The notes under the pieces are model-generated. The model ran no database searches. It was not told the DNA's origin and saw nothing but the letters and a program-made list of their open reading frames with translations. The translations under genes were made by a program, and so were the position numbers. Source: Methylobacterium fujisawaense (GTDB taxonomy: Bacteria; Pseudomonadota; Alphaproteobacteria; Rhizobiales; Beijerinckiaceae). Taken from it: a stretch of DNA of 64,000 nucleotides. Position 1 is the stretch's first letter. Each line of letters starts with the position of its first letter. Below, piece after piece: positions 17,025 to 25,996 of this stretch. The DNA lies in contig NZ_JACJIM010000008.1 in the NCBI RefSeq assembly GCF_014138435.1, forward strand, positions 1 through 64,000, given 5' to 3'.

Positions 17025-18350
17025 TCAGGCGCCCGGCGCCACCGTGATCGCCGCCAGGGTGAGGGGCTCCGGCAGGGCGGCGTCCGGCACCGGCACGGCC
17101 CGGATCCCGGCCGGGAGCACGCCGCCGAGCAGATCCAGAAAATCCCCCGAGGCGGCGAGCTCGATCTCGGCCGCCTTGGCCCGGGTCTCGATCCGCGCCA
17201 GGGCGTTCATCGCCGGACCCAGCACCGTGTACTCGGCCCGCACCCCGTCGTCGAAGACCCCGACCAGGAGGTCGCCCGCGTGCAGGGCGACCACGACCCG
17301 CAGGGGGAACAGCCCCTCCCGGGCGCGGGACGCGTTGAGGGCGGCGATCCGGTCGCGGATCGACAGGGCGCAGGCAAGCGCCGCCCGGGCCTGGGCGTCG
17401 GGGTGGCCGACGACGAACTGCACCAGCACCGCGTCGCCGATATACTTGTCGACGAGGCCGCCCTGCTCCGCCACCGCCGCCTGGGCGGCCGCCCGGACCG
17501 CCAGCAGGGCCGTGACCATGGCCTCCGGCGGATGCTCGCGGGAGAGCCGCGAGAAGCCGCGGATGTCGAGGATCATCAGGCAGGCGTGGCGCCGGTGGAT
17601 GCCGAGGCCGGAATCCCCGTCCTCGGCGGCGAGATCGAGGGCGACCGTGTCGGGCACGAAGCGGGCGAGCTGGGCCCGCTCGTGCTCCATGCGCAGGGCC
17701 CGCGCCACCGCCGCGCGCAGGCGGATCATGCCGTCGACCACCAGGAGGCCCGCCGCCATGAAGGTGGCGAGCCCGGTGAGCTGCGCGGTCGGAAACGTCT
17801 CGGCGTTCGGGAACAGGTCCGGATGCAGCAGCCCGACCAGGAAGGCCGCGCTCCAGCAGAGGGTGACCACGCCGCAGAACAGCAGGGTCTGCGCCACCCG
17901 CATGCTCAGGCCGGTCTGGAGCAGGAGCAGGAAGGCGGGCAGGCGGCTCACCGCGTCGGCGCCGAGACCGGCCCCGCCGCCGGCCAGCATGTGCTCGATG
18001 ATCACGTAGACGGCGAGACCGGCGTTGAGCCCGGTGCCGGCCCAGCTGTAGACGTTGGCCGCGGGGCCGCCGCCCCGCTCCCGGAGACCGAACCAGACCG
18101 TGCCGAGGCCGTAGAAGCCGAGGATGAGCCAGTGGCTCAGGGCATGCAGCGAGCCGTCATAGGCCTGGGCCGCCATCAGCAGCACCAGCACGATCACGAT
18201 CCGCAGGCCGAGCAGGCGCAGGCCGCCGCCGGCCTGCATGGCCCGCAGCACCGCCTCGTCGTCCGATCCCGGATCCGCCCGGCCCGCCGCCGGCGCCCGC
18301 ATGGTCTGCAGGCCGGGAAGCGGTGGATTGCCGAAGCTGCCGGAGGCCAT
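17025..18350 (-). CDS. Membrane-bound class III adenylate/guanylate cyclase
   Basis: The 441-residue protein has six or so transmembrane helices (about residues 40-230) followed by a class III cyclase domain. The first metal Asp lies in LMILDIRGFS and the second in KYIGDAVLVQF, with the substrate lysine just before it. The late motif reads VLGPAMNALARIE: the Asn and Arg for transition-state stabilisation are present, but the usual Asp before them is Pro, so adenine versus guanine preference is uncertain. The start codon overlaps the hflX stop (TGATG), which couples the two genes. The next gene downstream on this strand is phnD after a 177-base gap. Confidence 0.82.
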   Translation of the reverse strand: MASGSFGNPPLPGLQTMRAPAAGRADPGSDDEAVLRAMQAGGGLRLLGLRIVIVLVLLMAAQAYDGSLHALSHWLILGFYGLGTVWFGLRERGGGPAANVYSWAGTGLNAGLAVYVIIEHMLAGGGAGLGADAVSRLPAFLLLLQTGLSMRVAQTLLFCGVVTLCWSAAFLVGLLHPDLFPNAETFPTAQLTGLATFMAAGLLVVDGMIRLRAAVARALRMEHERAQLARFVPDTVALDLAAEDGDSGLGIHRRHACLMILDIRGFSRLSREHPPEAMVTALLAVRAAAQAAVAEQGGLVDKYIGDAVLVQFVVGHPDAQARAALACALSIRDRIAALNASRAREGLFPLRVVVALHAGDLLVGVFDDGVRAEYTVLGPAMNALARIETRAKAAEIELAASGDFLDLLGGVLPAGIRAVPVPDAALPEPLTLAAITVAPGA

Positions 18351-19774
18351 CAACCGCCCCGGCCGAGGCGCCGGGCCGCCGCGAAGCGGTTGAGGAAGCG
18401 CGGCTCCTTCTCGGGGGCGATCCGGACCGCGAGATGCAGGGTGCCGTCGGCCTCCGACCGGCGGTCGAGGATCTCGGCGTTCTCGTACAGCCAGTTGAGC
18501 GCCGCCCCGTCCTCCGGCGGCAGCGCCACCGCGAAGCTCGCGCGGTTGCGCCCGATCCGCGCCTCGATCCGGGCCGTCAGGGCGGCGAGCCCCTCCCCGG
18601 TGACCGCCGAGACCAGGACCGGCGCGGCGCTGTCGCGGTCGTTGCGGGCCTTGGCCTGGCCGCTGAGGTTCAGGAGCCGCGTGCGCTCGTCGTCGTCGAG
18701 GAGATCGGCCTTGTTCCAGACCTCGATGATCCGGTCCGCCGTGGTCTCGATGCCGAGCTCCCGCAGCACCTCGCCGACATCCTCGGCCTGGGCCTCGGAA
18801 TCGACGTGGCTGACGTCGCGCACGTGCAGCAGCACGTCGGCCTCGATGGCGTCCTCCAGCGTCGCCCGGAAGGCGGCGATCAGGGGCGTCGGCAGGTCGG
18901 AGATGAAGCCCACCGTGTCGGACAGGATCACGGTCTCGCCGTGGGGCAGCTTGGTCGCCCGGGCGGTGGGATCGAGGGTGGCGAACAGCATGTCCTTGGC
19001 GGTGACCTCGGCTCGGGTCAAGGCGTTGAACAGGCTGGATTTTCCGGCGTTGGTATAGCCCACGAGCGCCACGATCGGATACGGAACCCGCGCCCGGCTC
19101 TGTCGATGCAGGCCGCGGGTGCGGACCACCGCGTCGAGGTCGCGCTCGATCCGGGTCATGCGCTCCTGGATCATGCGCCGGTCGGCCTCGATCTGGGTCT
19201 CGCCGGGGCCGCCCAGGAAGCCGAAGCCGCCGCGCTGGCGCTCCAGGTGGGTCCAGGACCGGACAAGGCGCGACTTCTGGTAGGCGAGGTGGGCGTGCTC
19301 GACCTGAAGGGTTCCCTCGCGCGTCGAGGCGCGGCGCCCGAAGATCTCCAGGATCAGCCCGGTGCGGTCGATGACCTTGGCGCCCCAGGCCTTCTCCAGG
19401 TTGCGCTGCTGCACCGGCGACAGGGCGCAGTCCATCACCACGAGGCCGATCTCCCGGGCGCGGATCAGGCCGGCGATCTCCTCGACCCGGCCCTTGCCGA
19501 GATAGGTCGAGGGCCGGATCCGCGGCAGGCTGACGGCGAGGCTCTCGACCACGTCGAGTTCGATGGCCGCGGCGAGGCCGGTGGCCTCGTCGAGGCGGGC
19601 CTCCACGGAGCGGGACGGCGCGGCGGCCCCCTGCCCGCCCCCCTGCCCGGCCCCCGAGGCGCCGCGGGCCAGATAGGGGCCGATCACCAGGGTGTGGGTC
19701 GCCGCGGCGATCTCGCCCTCGGGGGCGGCCTGCGCCTGGAGGCGGGCTTCGCCGGACGTCAGCGTCTCGCTCAT
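18350..19774 (-). CDS. hflX: Ribosome-associated GTPase HflX
   Basis: HflX splits stalled or heat-damaged 70S ribosomes. The 474-residue protein has the N-terminal HflX domain (VVMDCALSPVQQRNLEKAWG region) and a coiled linker. The GTPase domain follows: G1 GYTNAGKSSLFN, G2 within DPTARATKLPHG, G3 SDTVGFISDLP and G4 NKAD. The start MSETLTSGEA is preceded by AAAGG and, further upstream, by a perfect 7-bp hairpin (19788-19805) in the leader. It lies downstream of hfq and upstream of a cyclase gene with which it shares a TGATG junction. Confidence 0.93.
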   Translation of the reverse strand: MSETLTSGEARLQAQAAPEGEIAAATHTLVIGPYLARGASGAGQGGGQGAAAPSRSVEARLDEATGLAAAIELDVVESLAVSLPRIRPSTYLGKGRVEEIAGLIRAREIGLVVMDCALSPVQQRNLEKAWGAKVIDRTGLILEIFGRRASTREGTLQVEHAHLAYQKSRLVRSWTHLERQRGGFGFLGGPGETQIEADRRMIQERMTRIERDLDAVVRTRGLHRQSRARVPYPIVALVGYTNAGKSSLFNALTRAEVTAKDMLFATLDPTARATKLPHGETVILSDTVGFISDLPTPLIAAFRATLEDAIEADVLLHVRDVSHVDSEAQAEDVGEVLRELGIETTADRIIEVWNKADLLDDDERTRLLNLSGQAKARNDRDSAAPVLVSAVTGEGLAALTARIEARIGRNRASFAVALPPEDGAALNWLYENAEILDRRSEADGTLHLAVRIAPEKEPRFLNRFAAARRLGRGG

Positions 19775-19787
19775 GCAGCCTTTGTGA

Positions 19788-19805
19788 CCGCCGGGAGGCC
19801 GGCGG
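19788..19805 (-). repeat. Hairpin in the hflX leader
   Basis: CCGCCGG and CCGGCGG form a perfect 7-bp stem with a GAGG loop, 14 bases upstream of the hflX start codon and directly before its AAAGG ribosome-binding site. It could influence translation or mark processing between hfq and hflX; this is inferred from position only. Confidence 0.45.
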
Positions 19806-20053
19806 CTTCGTTGGAGAGGTCGGATCCGACAGAATGGGGATGCGGGCGACCTCAGCCAAGATGCCGGGTCAATATGCCGGGCCGGGGCGGTGGCGGATAT
19901 CCGCGACGGCATCGGGAACCAGGCCGCGCGGCGGCATCGGTCCGGAGGCCGCCCTCGCCCCGCGCGACAGCCCCGGACCGGTCCCAGCTTCGGCAGCGGC
20001 CTCGGTCGGTCCGATCCGCCGGCCTCGCCCCGGGCGCCCGGGGCGACGAGCCC

Positions 20054-20305
20054 TCACGCCTTCTCGGCGGTCTCGTCCGGCTCGAACAGCTGCACCGGAT
20101 GGCCCGGCATGATCGTGGAGATCGCGTGCTTGTAGACCAGCTGCGAATGCCCGTCCCGGCGCAGCAGCACGCAGAAATTGTCGAACCACGTCACGACGCC
20201 CTGCAGCTTGACGCCGTTGACGAGGAAGATGGTCAGGGGGATCTTGTTCTTGCGGACATGGTTGAGAAACGTGTCCTGAAGGTTCTGTGCGCGTTCGCCC
20301 GCCAT
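20054..20305 (-). CDS. hfq: RNA chaperone Hfq
   Basis: This 83-residue protein forms the hexameric Sm-like ring that pairs small RNAs with mRNAs. The Sm1 region (NLQDTFLNHVRKNKIPLTIF) and the Sm2 motif YKHAIST are conserved. The acidic tail after the fold is short, as in other alphaproteobacteria. The ATG at 20305 gives the canonical MAGERAQNLQ start; the upstream frame is non-coding leader. It sits between ntrX and hflX on the minus strand, matching the conserved ntrYX-hfq-hflX arrangement, except that trkA is absent here. Confidence 0.96.
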   Translation of the reverse strand: MAGERAQNLQDTFLNHVRKNKIPLTIFLVNGVKLQGVVTWFDNFCVLLRRDGHSQLVYKHAISTIMPGHPVQLFEPDETAEKA

Positions 20306-20505
20306 CTTCTTAGCCTTCTTGTTGTCCCGGATCGCTCCGTCCGGGATGAGTCGTATGCCGCCGGCCGGATCGTCCGAACACCCGGTCCAGGGCCCATGTA
20401 TACAAATACCATGACGCCGTGAAAGCGTGGGCGCAAGCAACCCCCGTTCCAGCCGATCCGTGACGGATCGGCCCCGCCCTCAACGCGCGCCCCGGCTCCG
20501 GAGCC

Positions 20506-21870
20506 TCACGGGCCGATGCCCAGGGACTTCAGCTTGCGGTGCAGGGCCGAGCGCTCCATGCCGATGAATTCGGCGGTGCGCGAGATGTTGCCCGAGAACC
20601 GCGCGATCTGCGCCACGAGGTATTCCCGCTCGAAGATCTCCCGGGCCTCCCGGAGCGCGAGGCTCATCAGCTTCTCGCCGCCCGCGCCCCCCGGGGTGGT
20701 CGGCACCAGGGCGCCGATCTCGGAGGGCAGCATCTCGGAGGTGACCTCCTGCTCCGGGTCGGCCTGGGTCAGGATCATCAGCCGCTCGACGTTGTTCTTG
20801 AGCTGGCGGACGTTGCCGGGCCAGTTGTGCGACTGCAGCACCGCCATGGCGTCCTCGGCGATCCGACGCTTGGGCAGGCCGGTCTGGGACGAGATGTTGT
20901 CCATGAAGAACTGGATCAGCTCGGGCACGTCCTCCCGGCGCTCCGACAGGGCTGGCACCCGGATCGGCACCACCGAGAGGCGGTGGAACAGGTCCTCGCG
21001 GAAGCGGCCCGCCGCGATCTCCTCCTGGAGGTCCCGGGAGGAGGACGAGATGATCCGCACGTCGACATGCACCCGGGTCGTGCCGCCGACCCGCTGGAAG
21101 TTCTGGTCGACGAGGACGCGCAGGATCCGGTTCTGGGTCTCGCGCGGCATGTCGGCGACCTCGTCGAGGTAGAGGGTGCCGCCATGGGCCTCCTCCAGGG
21201 CGCCGACCCGGCGGCCGCTCTCGCCCTCGACCCCGAACAGCTCCGCCTCCATGGTCTCGGGCAGGATCGCCGCCGCGTTGAGCAGCACGAAGGGGCCGTT
21301 CGCCCGGGCCGAAGCCTTGTGCAGGCTGCGCGCGGCGAGTTCCTTGCCGGAGCCCAAGGCCCCGGTGATCATCACCCGGGCGTTGGTCGGCGCCACCCGG
21401 TCGAGGGTCTGGCGCAGCTGGTTGATGGCCAGCGACGTGCCGACGATCCGGTTGGTGGCGCCGGAGCGCGCCGTCAGGTCGCGGACCTCGCGCCGGAGCC
21501 GGGAGGCTTCCAGCGCCCGCTCGGCCACGAGGATCAGCCGGTCGGCCTTGAACGGCTTCTCGATGAAGTCGTAGGCGCCCGCCTTGATGGCCGAGACCGC
21601 GGTCTCGATGTTGCCGTGGCCCGAGATCATCACCACCGGCAGGTCGGGGTTGGCGGCCTTGATCAGGTCGAGCACCTGCAGGCCGTCGAGCCGCGAGCCC
21701 TGCAGCCAGATGTCGAGGAAGACGAGGTGCGGCCGGCGCGCCTCGATGGCGGCCAGCGCCTCGTCCGAGCCGCCGGCCGTGCGGCAGCGGTGGCCCTCGT
21801 CGTCCAGGATCCCGGCCACGAGGTCGCGGATGTCGGCCTCGTCGTCGACGATCAGGATATCGGCGCTCAT
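20506..21870 (-). CDS. ntrX: Nitrogen-assimilation response regulator NtrX
   Basis: This 454-residue response regulator works with NtrY in nitrogen, redox and envelope control. It has a receiver domain with phospho-acceptor Asp53 in VFLDIWLQG. The AAA+ sigma-54-activator-like domain has the P-loop variant TGALGSGKE and LYLDEVADMP. It ends in a Fis-type helix-turn-helix (ISRTAEFIGMERSALHRKL). The sigma-54 contact loop GAFTGA is missing: the region goes from ELFGVEGESGRRVGALEEAHGG without it. This is known for alphaproteobacterial NtrX and suggests it does not activate sigma-54 in the classical way. It overlaps ntrY by 4 bases (ATGA). Confidence 0.94.
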   Translation of the reverse strand: MSADILIVDDEADIRDLVAGILDDEGHRCRTAGGSDEALAAIEARRPHLVFLDIWLQGSRLDGLQVLDLIKAANPDLPVVMISGHGNIETAVSAIKAGAYDFIEKPFKADRLILVAERALEASRLRREVRDLTARSGATNRIVGTSLAINQLRQTLDRVAPTNARVMITGALGSGKELAARSLHKASARANGPFVLLNAAAILPETMEAELFGVEGESGRRVGALEEAHGGTLYLDEVADMPRETQNRILRVLVDQNFQRVGGTTRVHVDVRIISSSSRDLQEEIAAGRFREDLFHRLSVVPIRVPALSERREDVPELIQFFMDNISSQTGLPKRRIAEDAMAVLQSHNWPGNVRQLKNNVERLMILTQADPEQEVTSEMLPSEIGALVPTTPGGAGGEKLMSLALREAREIFEREYLVAQIARFSGNISRTAEFIGMERSALHRKLKSLGIGP

Positions 21871-24341
21871 GCGTGCATCTCCGCGATCCGGGGGGCCGTC
21901 GGTGCGGCGCCCTTCTCCTCTGTCGTGACGGGACTCGTCTCGGGGGTCTTGGTGTCGGGACCCGCGCCGGACGGTTCGGGCCCGTGCTCGCGCGGGACCC
22001 GCATCCGCACCTGGCCGCCGCGGCCGGCGGGATTGTCGTTCAGCTCGATCCCGCCGCCGTGCTCCTCCAGCACCTTGCTGACGATGGCAAGCCCCAGCCC
22101 GGTGCCACCCTCGCGGGTGGTCATGTAGGGCTCGAGGAGCCGCTGGCGCCCCTCGGCGGGAAATCCCTTGCCGTTGTCGGTGACGGCGATCACCGCGAAG
22201 CCGTCCTCGACGGCGAGGCTCAAGGCGATCTTGCCCTTGCCGAGCTCGGCCTCCGGCACCTCGGCCACGGCCTCGACGGCGTTCTTGAGGATGTTGGTGA
22301 TCACTTGGCTGAGCAGCCTGATGTCGAAGGCCGCCACGATCTTTTCGGATCCCCCGGCGCCGCTCTGGGCCGAGAAGGCGAAGTCGATATCCGGATGCGC
22401 GACCCGCATCATGAACAGGTTCTGCTTGGCGATCTCGGTGAGGTCGTTCGGCGCGATGGCGGGCTTGGGCATCCGCGCGAAGGCCGAGAACTCGTCGACC
22501 ATGCGCTTGATCTCGTCCACCTGGCGCACGATCGTGGCGGTGCACTGGTCGAACACCTCCTTGTCGGCGGTGATGACCTTCCCGTACTTGCGCCGGATCC
22601 GCTCGGCCGAGAGCTGGATCGGGGTCAGCGGGTTCTTGATCTCGTGGGCGATGCGGCGCGCCACGTCGCCCCAGGCGGAGCTGCGCTGCGCCTGGACGAG
22701 GTCGGTGATGTCGTCCAGCGTCACCACCGAGCCCCGGGACGCGCCCTGCGCCTGCTCGCTCGTGACCCGCACCGTGATGGTGCGCTCGCCCCGGGAGCGC
22801 GTGAGCTGGATCTGCTGCTGCTGCAGGCTGCGCGAGCGCGCCTCGCTCTCGGCGAGCACGGGGGCGAGTTCGGGCACCGCGCGGGCCAGCGGCTGGCCGA
22901 CCAGGGCGTCGCTGGCGAGATCGAGCATCCGCTCGGCGGCCGGGTTGGCGATGGTGACGAAGCCCGCCGCGTCGAGGCCGATCACCCCGGGCGAGACCCC
23001 CGACAGCACGGCCTCGGTGAACCGGCGGCGGGTGTCGATCAGGTCGCTCGCCGCGATCAGGCCCGCATGCTGGCGGCGCAGCTCCTGGGTCATCTTGTTG
23101 AAGCTCTCGCCGAGATGGGCGAGGTCGCCGCTGGTCTTCTTGGTCGGCACCTGGGCGTAGAAGTTGCCCGATGCCACCTGGTCGGCGGCGTTGATCAGCC
23201 GCCGGATCGGCGCCACGAACCGGTTGGCGAAGTTCATCCCGAACCAGACGGCCGAGAGCAGCGCGATCAGCGCGATCAGCAGGAACACCGACGCGAAGGT
23301 GATCTGGATCGAGCGGCGCAGCGAATCGTAGGTGAGATACTCGGCCGCCGCCGCCCGGGACACGCCGGGGAACTCGATGGCGAGCTGGCTCACCTCCCGC
23401 TGCACCATCAGCACGGCGTCGTCGTAGGCCGGCATGCGCAGCAGCGCGGCGAAGACCCGGCCCTCGGTGGGCAGGAGGCAGATCGGGTCGGCCGAGTTGG
23501 CCGCGTCCTCGAAGGCCGCCGCCGAGGGCAGGCGGTTCGTCTTCAGGACGTCGATCTTGGCCCGGGCCACCACCTCGGTGGGGCCGCGCATGATCTGCGC
23601 CACCGGCAGGCCGAGATTGGTCGCCCGGGTGGTCAGGAAGGTCTGGAACCAGTCCCGGTTCACGTCGAAATTCGGCCGGGCCCGGGTCAGGTCGTCGGCG
23701 AGGATGCGGATCTCCCGGGCGAGGCTCTGGCACTGGTTCTCCTGGTAGGCGTCGGCCACCTCCACGGATTTCAGCACCACGTCGCGGACCCGGTCGGTGA
23801 AGCCCAGCGACAGGCCCCGGTCGATCGTCACGGACGCCACCACGGCGAGCAGGATCGTCGGCAGGATCGCGATCAGGCTGAACAGGCCGACGATGCGGGT
23901 GTGCAGCCGCGCCACCGCGGCGTTGGCCTTGCGGGCGTGCAGGAAGACCCGCGCCTCCCAGGCGATGATGACCGCCAGCCCGAGCACCAGGGCGGCGTTG
24001 ATGGCGAGCAGGGTCACGCCGTAGGCCGGCGTCGGCGTCACCCGGATCACCCCGGCCAGGATCAGGAAGGTCGCCAGCGCCGAGACCAGGGCGGTGACCA
24101 CCATGGCCGCGCCGATCCAGCCCGGACCGCGCGGGCCGGGCTGCAGGGATTCCGCCAGGGGCGTCCCGGACGGCGGGGGCGCGTCCGAACCCGCGGGCAT
24201 ACCCGCGTCCCGCTGGTCCGCGGCCTGCTGGCCAGCGGCTTCAGCCGCCCCTTGAGCCACGTCTTGGCCAGCCCCGTCGCCGGCCCTCTCGGGTGCCGGC
24301 GTGGAGCCTTCCTCTGTCCGTGGGCGTCTCAGGAACGGCAT
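21867..24341 (-). CDS. ntrY: Sensor histidine kinase NtrY
   Basis: This 824-residue inner-membrane kinase partners NtrX. An Ala/Gly/Gln-rich cytosolic N-terminus is followed by transmembrane helices near 95-210 and a large periplasmic segment of about 200 residues. Then come a further helix, a HAMP domain, a PAS domain (RRRFTEAVLSGVSPGVIGLD) and HisKA with the phospho-acceptor in RRIAHEIKNPLTPIQL. The HATPase boxes are NILKNAVEAV, DNGKGFP and GGTGLGLAIV. The start MPFLRRPRTE begins a normal NtrY; the frame further upstream is low-complexity. ntrBC, often upstream, are not here. A divergent oxidoreductase gene begins 295 bases away. Confidence 0.93.
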   Translation of the reverse strand: MPFLRRPRTEEGSTPAPERAGDGAGQDVAQGAAEAAGQQAADQRDAGMPAGSDAPPPSGTPLAESLQPGPRGPGWIGAAMVVTALVSALATFLILAGVIRVTPTPAYGVTLLAINAALVLGLAVIIAWEARVFLHARKANAAVARLHTRIVGLFSLIAILPTILLAVVASVTIDRGLSLGFTDRVRDVVLKSVEVADAYQENQCQSLAREIRILADDLTRARPNFDVNRDWFQTFLTTRATNLGLPVAQIMRGPTEVVARAKIDVLKTNRLPSAAAFEDAANSADPICLLPTEGRVFAALLRMPAYDDAVLMVQREVSQLAIEFPGVSRAAAAEYLTYDSLRRSIQITFASVFLLIALIALLSAVWFGMNFANRFVAPIRRLINAADQVASGNFYAQVPTKKTSGDLAHLGESFNKMTQELRRQHAGLIAASDLIDTRRRFTEAVLSGVSPGVIGLDAAGFVTIANPAAERMLDLASDALVGQPLARAVPELAPVLAESEARSRSLQQQQIQLTRSRGERTITVRVTSEQAQGASRGSVVTLDDITDLVQAQRSSAWGDVARRIAHEIKNPLTPIQLSAERIRRKYGKVITADKEVFDQCTATIVRQVDEIKRMVDEFSAFARMPKPAIAPNDLTEIAKQNLFMMRVAHPDIDFAFSAQSGAGGSEKIVAAFDIRLLSQVITNILKNAVEAVAEVPEAELGKGKIALSLAVEDGFAVIAVTDNGKGFPAEGRQRLLEPYMTTREGGTGLGLAIVSKVLEEHGGGIELNDNPAGRGGQVRMRVPREHGPEPSGAGPDTKTPETSPVTTEEKGAAPTAPRIAEMHA

Positions 24342-24636
24342 GACTGGTGCAGGGCCACAACAGTGTGGCGGAATTAATACGAATCCGGGCTTCCGGGCGG
24401 CGGATCGGCGGCGCGATCCGTCGCATGCGACCGCCACGACCACAGCCACGACCACAGTCCGGACCGCGGGCCCCGGTCCCGGTGGCCGCCCGCGTCCTCC
24501 GGAGCGCGGCGCGCGGCCGGTCCAGCCACGCGCGGACTGCGGGGTGTAGGGTGGCGCGCTGGGACCGGCGGTGCCGGGGGGCCAGAAGTCGGGTGCGGCG
24601 GGTCTCGGCGTCGCCCCGGAGAGCCGGGGGCGCGGC

Positions 24637-25698
24637 ATGCAGGCAGGGCAACGGATCAGGGTCGGTCTGATCGGCTACGGCTATTCCGGCCGGACCTTCC
24701 ATGCCCCGCTTATCGGCGCCGTGGCGGAACTCGACCTCCGGCTGGTCGGCTCGAGCGCGCCTGCCCGGGTCCGGGCCGACCTGCCCGACGTGAGGGTGTC
24801 GGCGGATCCGGTCGCGGTGGCCACGGCGGAGGCCGTCGACCTCGTCGTGATCGCCACCCCGAACGACACCCACGCGCCCCTGGCGCGGGCCGCCCTGGCG
24901 GCGGGCAAGCACGTCGTGGTCGACAAGCCCTTCACCCTCGACCTCGCCGAGGCGCGCGGGCTGGCCGCCGCGGCGCGGCGCGGGGGCCGGCTGCTGCGCG
25001 TCTTCCACAACCGGCGCTGGGACAGCGACTATCTCAGCGTCCGCCAAGCCGTCGCGGAGGGGCGCGTCGGCCGCGTCCGGCACTTCGAATCCCACTTCGA
25101 CCGGTTCCGTCCGGAGGTCCGCGACCGCTGGCGGGAGGGGCCCGGTCCGGGCAGCGGGATCTGGTACGATCTCGGTCCGCATCTGGTGGACCAGGCGCTC
25201 CAGCTCTTCGGTCTGCCCGATCGGGTGAGCGCGCATCTGGCGCGGCTCCGCCCCGGCGCGCAGGCCGACGATTGGGCCCATGCGGTGCTGGACTATCCGG
25301 GCCTGCGCGTGGTGCTGCATGCCAGCATGCTGGCCGCCGGCGGATCGCCCCGCTTCCTGGTGCACGGCGAGGCCGGCAGCCTGATCAAACACCGTGCCGA
25401 CATCCAGGAGCAGCAGCTGCTGGCCGGCGTGAAGCCGGGGGCCGCCGGCTGGGGCGCGGATCCGGACGGGCTGGAGATCCACGACGCGACCGGGCGGGTG
25501 GCGCGCGCACCGGCGCTGGCCGGCGACCAGCGCGCATTCTACCGCGCCGTGGCCGGGGCGATCGCCCGCACCCCGGTCGACCAGACCGAGGCGCTGGAGG
25601 CCGTGCGGGTGATGGCCTGCCTCGAGGCGGCGCTCATGTCGGCGCGAACCGGGACCTCGGTCGGCCTGACGCGCGCGCCGGACGAGCGGGATCCCTGA
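24637..25698 (+). CDS. Gfo/Idh/MocA-family NAD(P)-dependent oxidoreductase
   Basis: This 353-residue protein has an N-terminal Rossmann domain (VGLIGYGYSGRTFHAPLI) and the family motif DKPFTLDLAEA, where the Lys of the KP pair is catalytic. The C-terminal alpha/beta domain contains GSGIWYDLGPHLVDQAL, whose Asp and His complete the active site. It resembles the YdgJ/YvaA-type inositol or sugar dehydrogenase branch; the substrate is not predictable. The start MQAGQRIRVG was chosen as it begins directly before the first strand; an ATG 22 codons earlier is possible. It is followed by selC in the same orientation. Confidence 0.88.
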   Translation: MQAGQRIRVGLIGYGYSGRTFHAPLIGAVAELDLRLVGSSAPARVRADLPDVRVSADPVAVATAEAVDLVVIATPNDTHAPLARAALAAGKHVVVDKPFTLDLAEARGLAAAARRGGRLLRVFHNRRWDSDYLSVRQAVAEGRVGRVRHFESHFDRFRPEVRDRWREGPGPGSGIWYDLGPHLVDQALQLFGLPDRVSAHLARLRPGAQADDWAHAVLDYPGLRVVLHASMLAAGGSPRFLVHGEAGSLIKHRADIQEQQLLAGVKPGAAGWGADPDGLEIHDATGRVARAPALAGDQRAFYRAVAGAIARTPVDQTEALEAVRVMACLEAALMSARTGTSVGLTRAPDERDP

Positions 25699-25817
25699 CC
25701 CGCAGCCCCCGACCCGCGACCCCGGCCCGCGACCTTTGCGCGCTGGCCCGCCGCCACGCCCGCCTGCCGGCATCCTGGACCTTGACCCGTCCGGCGGCGG
25801 CCCGTAACCCCGGTGGT

Positions 25818-25910
25818 GGAGGCGAACGGGGTCTGGTGGCCCTCCTGGTCTTCAAAACCAGCGGTACGCCAACAGCGTACGGTGGGTTCGATTCCCATCC
25901 GCTTCCGCCA
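25818..25910 (+). tRNA. selC: tRNA-Sec (anticodon UCA)
   Basis: The 93-nt sequence including an encoded CCA folds as a selenocysteine tRNA. It has an extended acceptor stem (GGAGGCGA with CCGCTTCC, one G-T pair and one terminal mismatch). The anticodon stem CTGGT/ACCAG carries loop CTTCAAA with UCA at 25852-25854. A long variable arm GTACGC-CAACA-GCGTAC is followed by T-arm TGGG-TTCGATT-CCCA. This shows that the organism inserts selenocysteine at UGA. No selA, selB or selD lies in the window. Confidence 0.95.
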
Positions 25911-25928
25911 TTCTTCAGACTGCCTCAA

Positions 25929-25996
25929 CCGACAAATCAGTGTTCGCCTGTATCCAGGCGACACGCGCCGAAAATTTGGCAATACTGATCTGTCGG
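25929..25996. other. Nested inverted repeats foldable as a three-way junction
   Basis: CCGACAAATCAGT (25929-25941) pairs with ACTGATCTGTCGG (25984-25996) over 13 positions with one mismatch. Inside lie a perfect 7-bp hairpin TCGCCTG-TATC-CAGGCGA (25944-25961) and a small hairpin GCCGA-AAAT-TTGGC (25967-25980, one G-T pair). Together they give a compact three-way junction starting 18 bases after selC. The patch is AT-richer than its surroundings. It could be the selC terminator/3' trailer, a small structured RNA or a remnant of an inserted element. Confidence 0.6.

Noticed and set aside
17025..19859. A fused cyclase-plus-upstream 944-codon frame
   Set aside because: The upstream part is a frame shadow of hflX; the cyclase start overlaps the hflX stop as TGATG.
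20506..23733. A 1075-codon frame joining NtrX to an N-terminal extension
   Set aside because: The extension is a shadow of ntrY; NtrX begins at the ATG at 21870 with a complete receiver domain.
25929..25996. Hammerhead ribozyme in the three-stem region after selC
   Set aside because: The junction strands do not carry the CUGANGA and GAAA core in the order a hammerhead requires.
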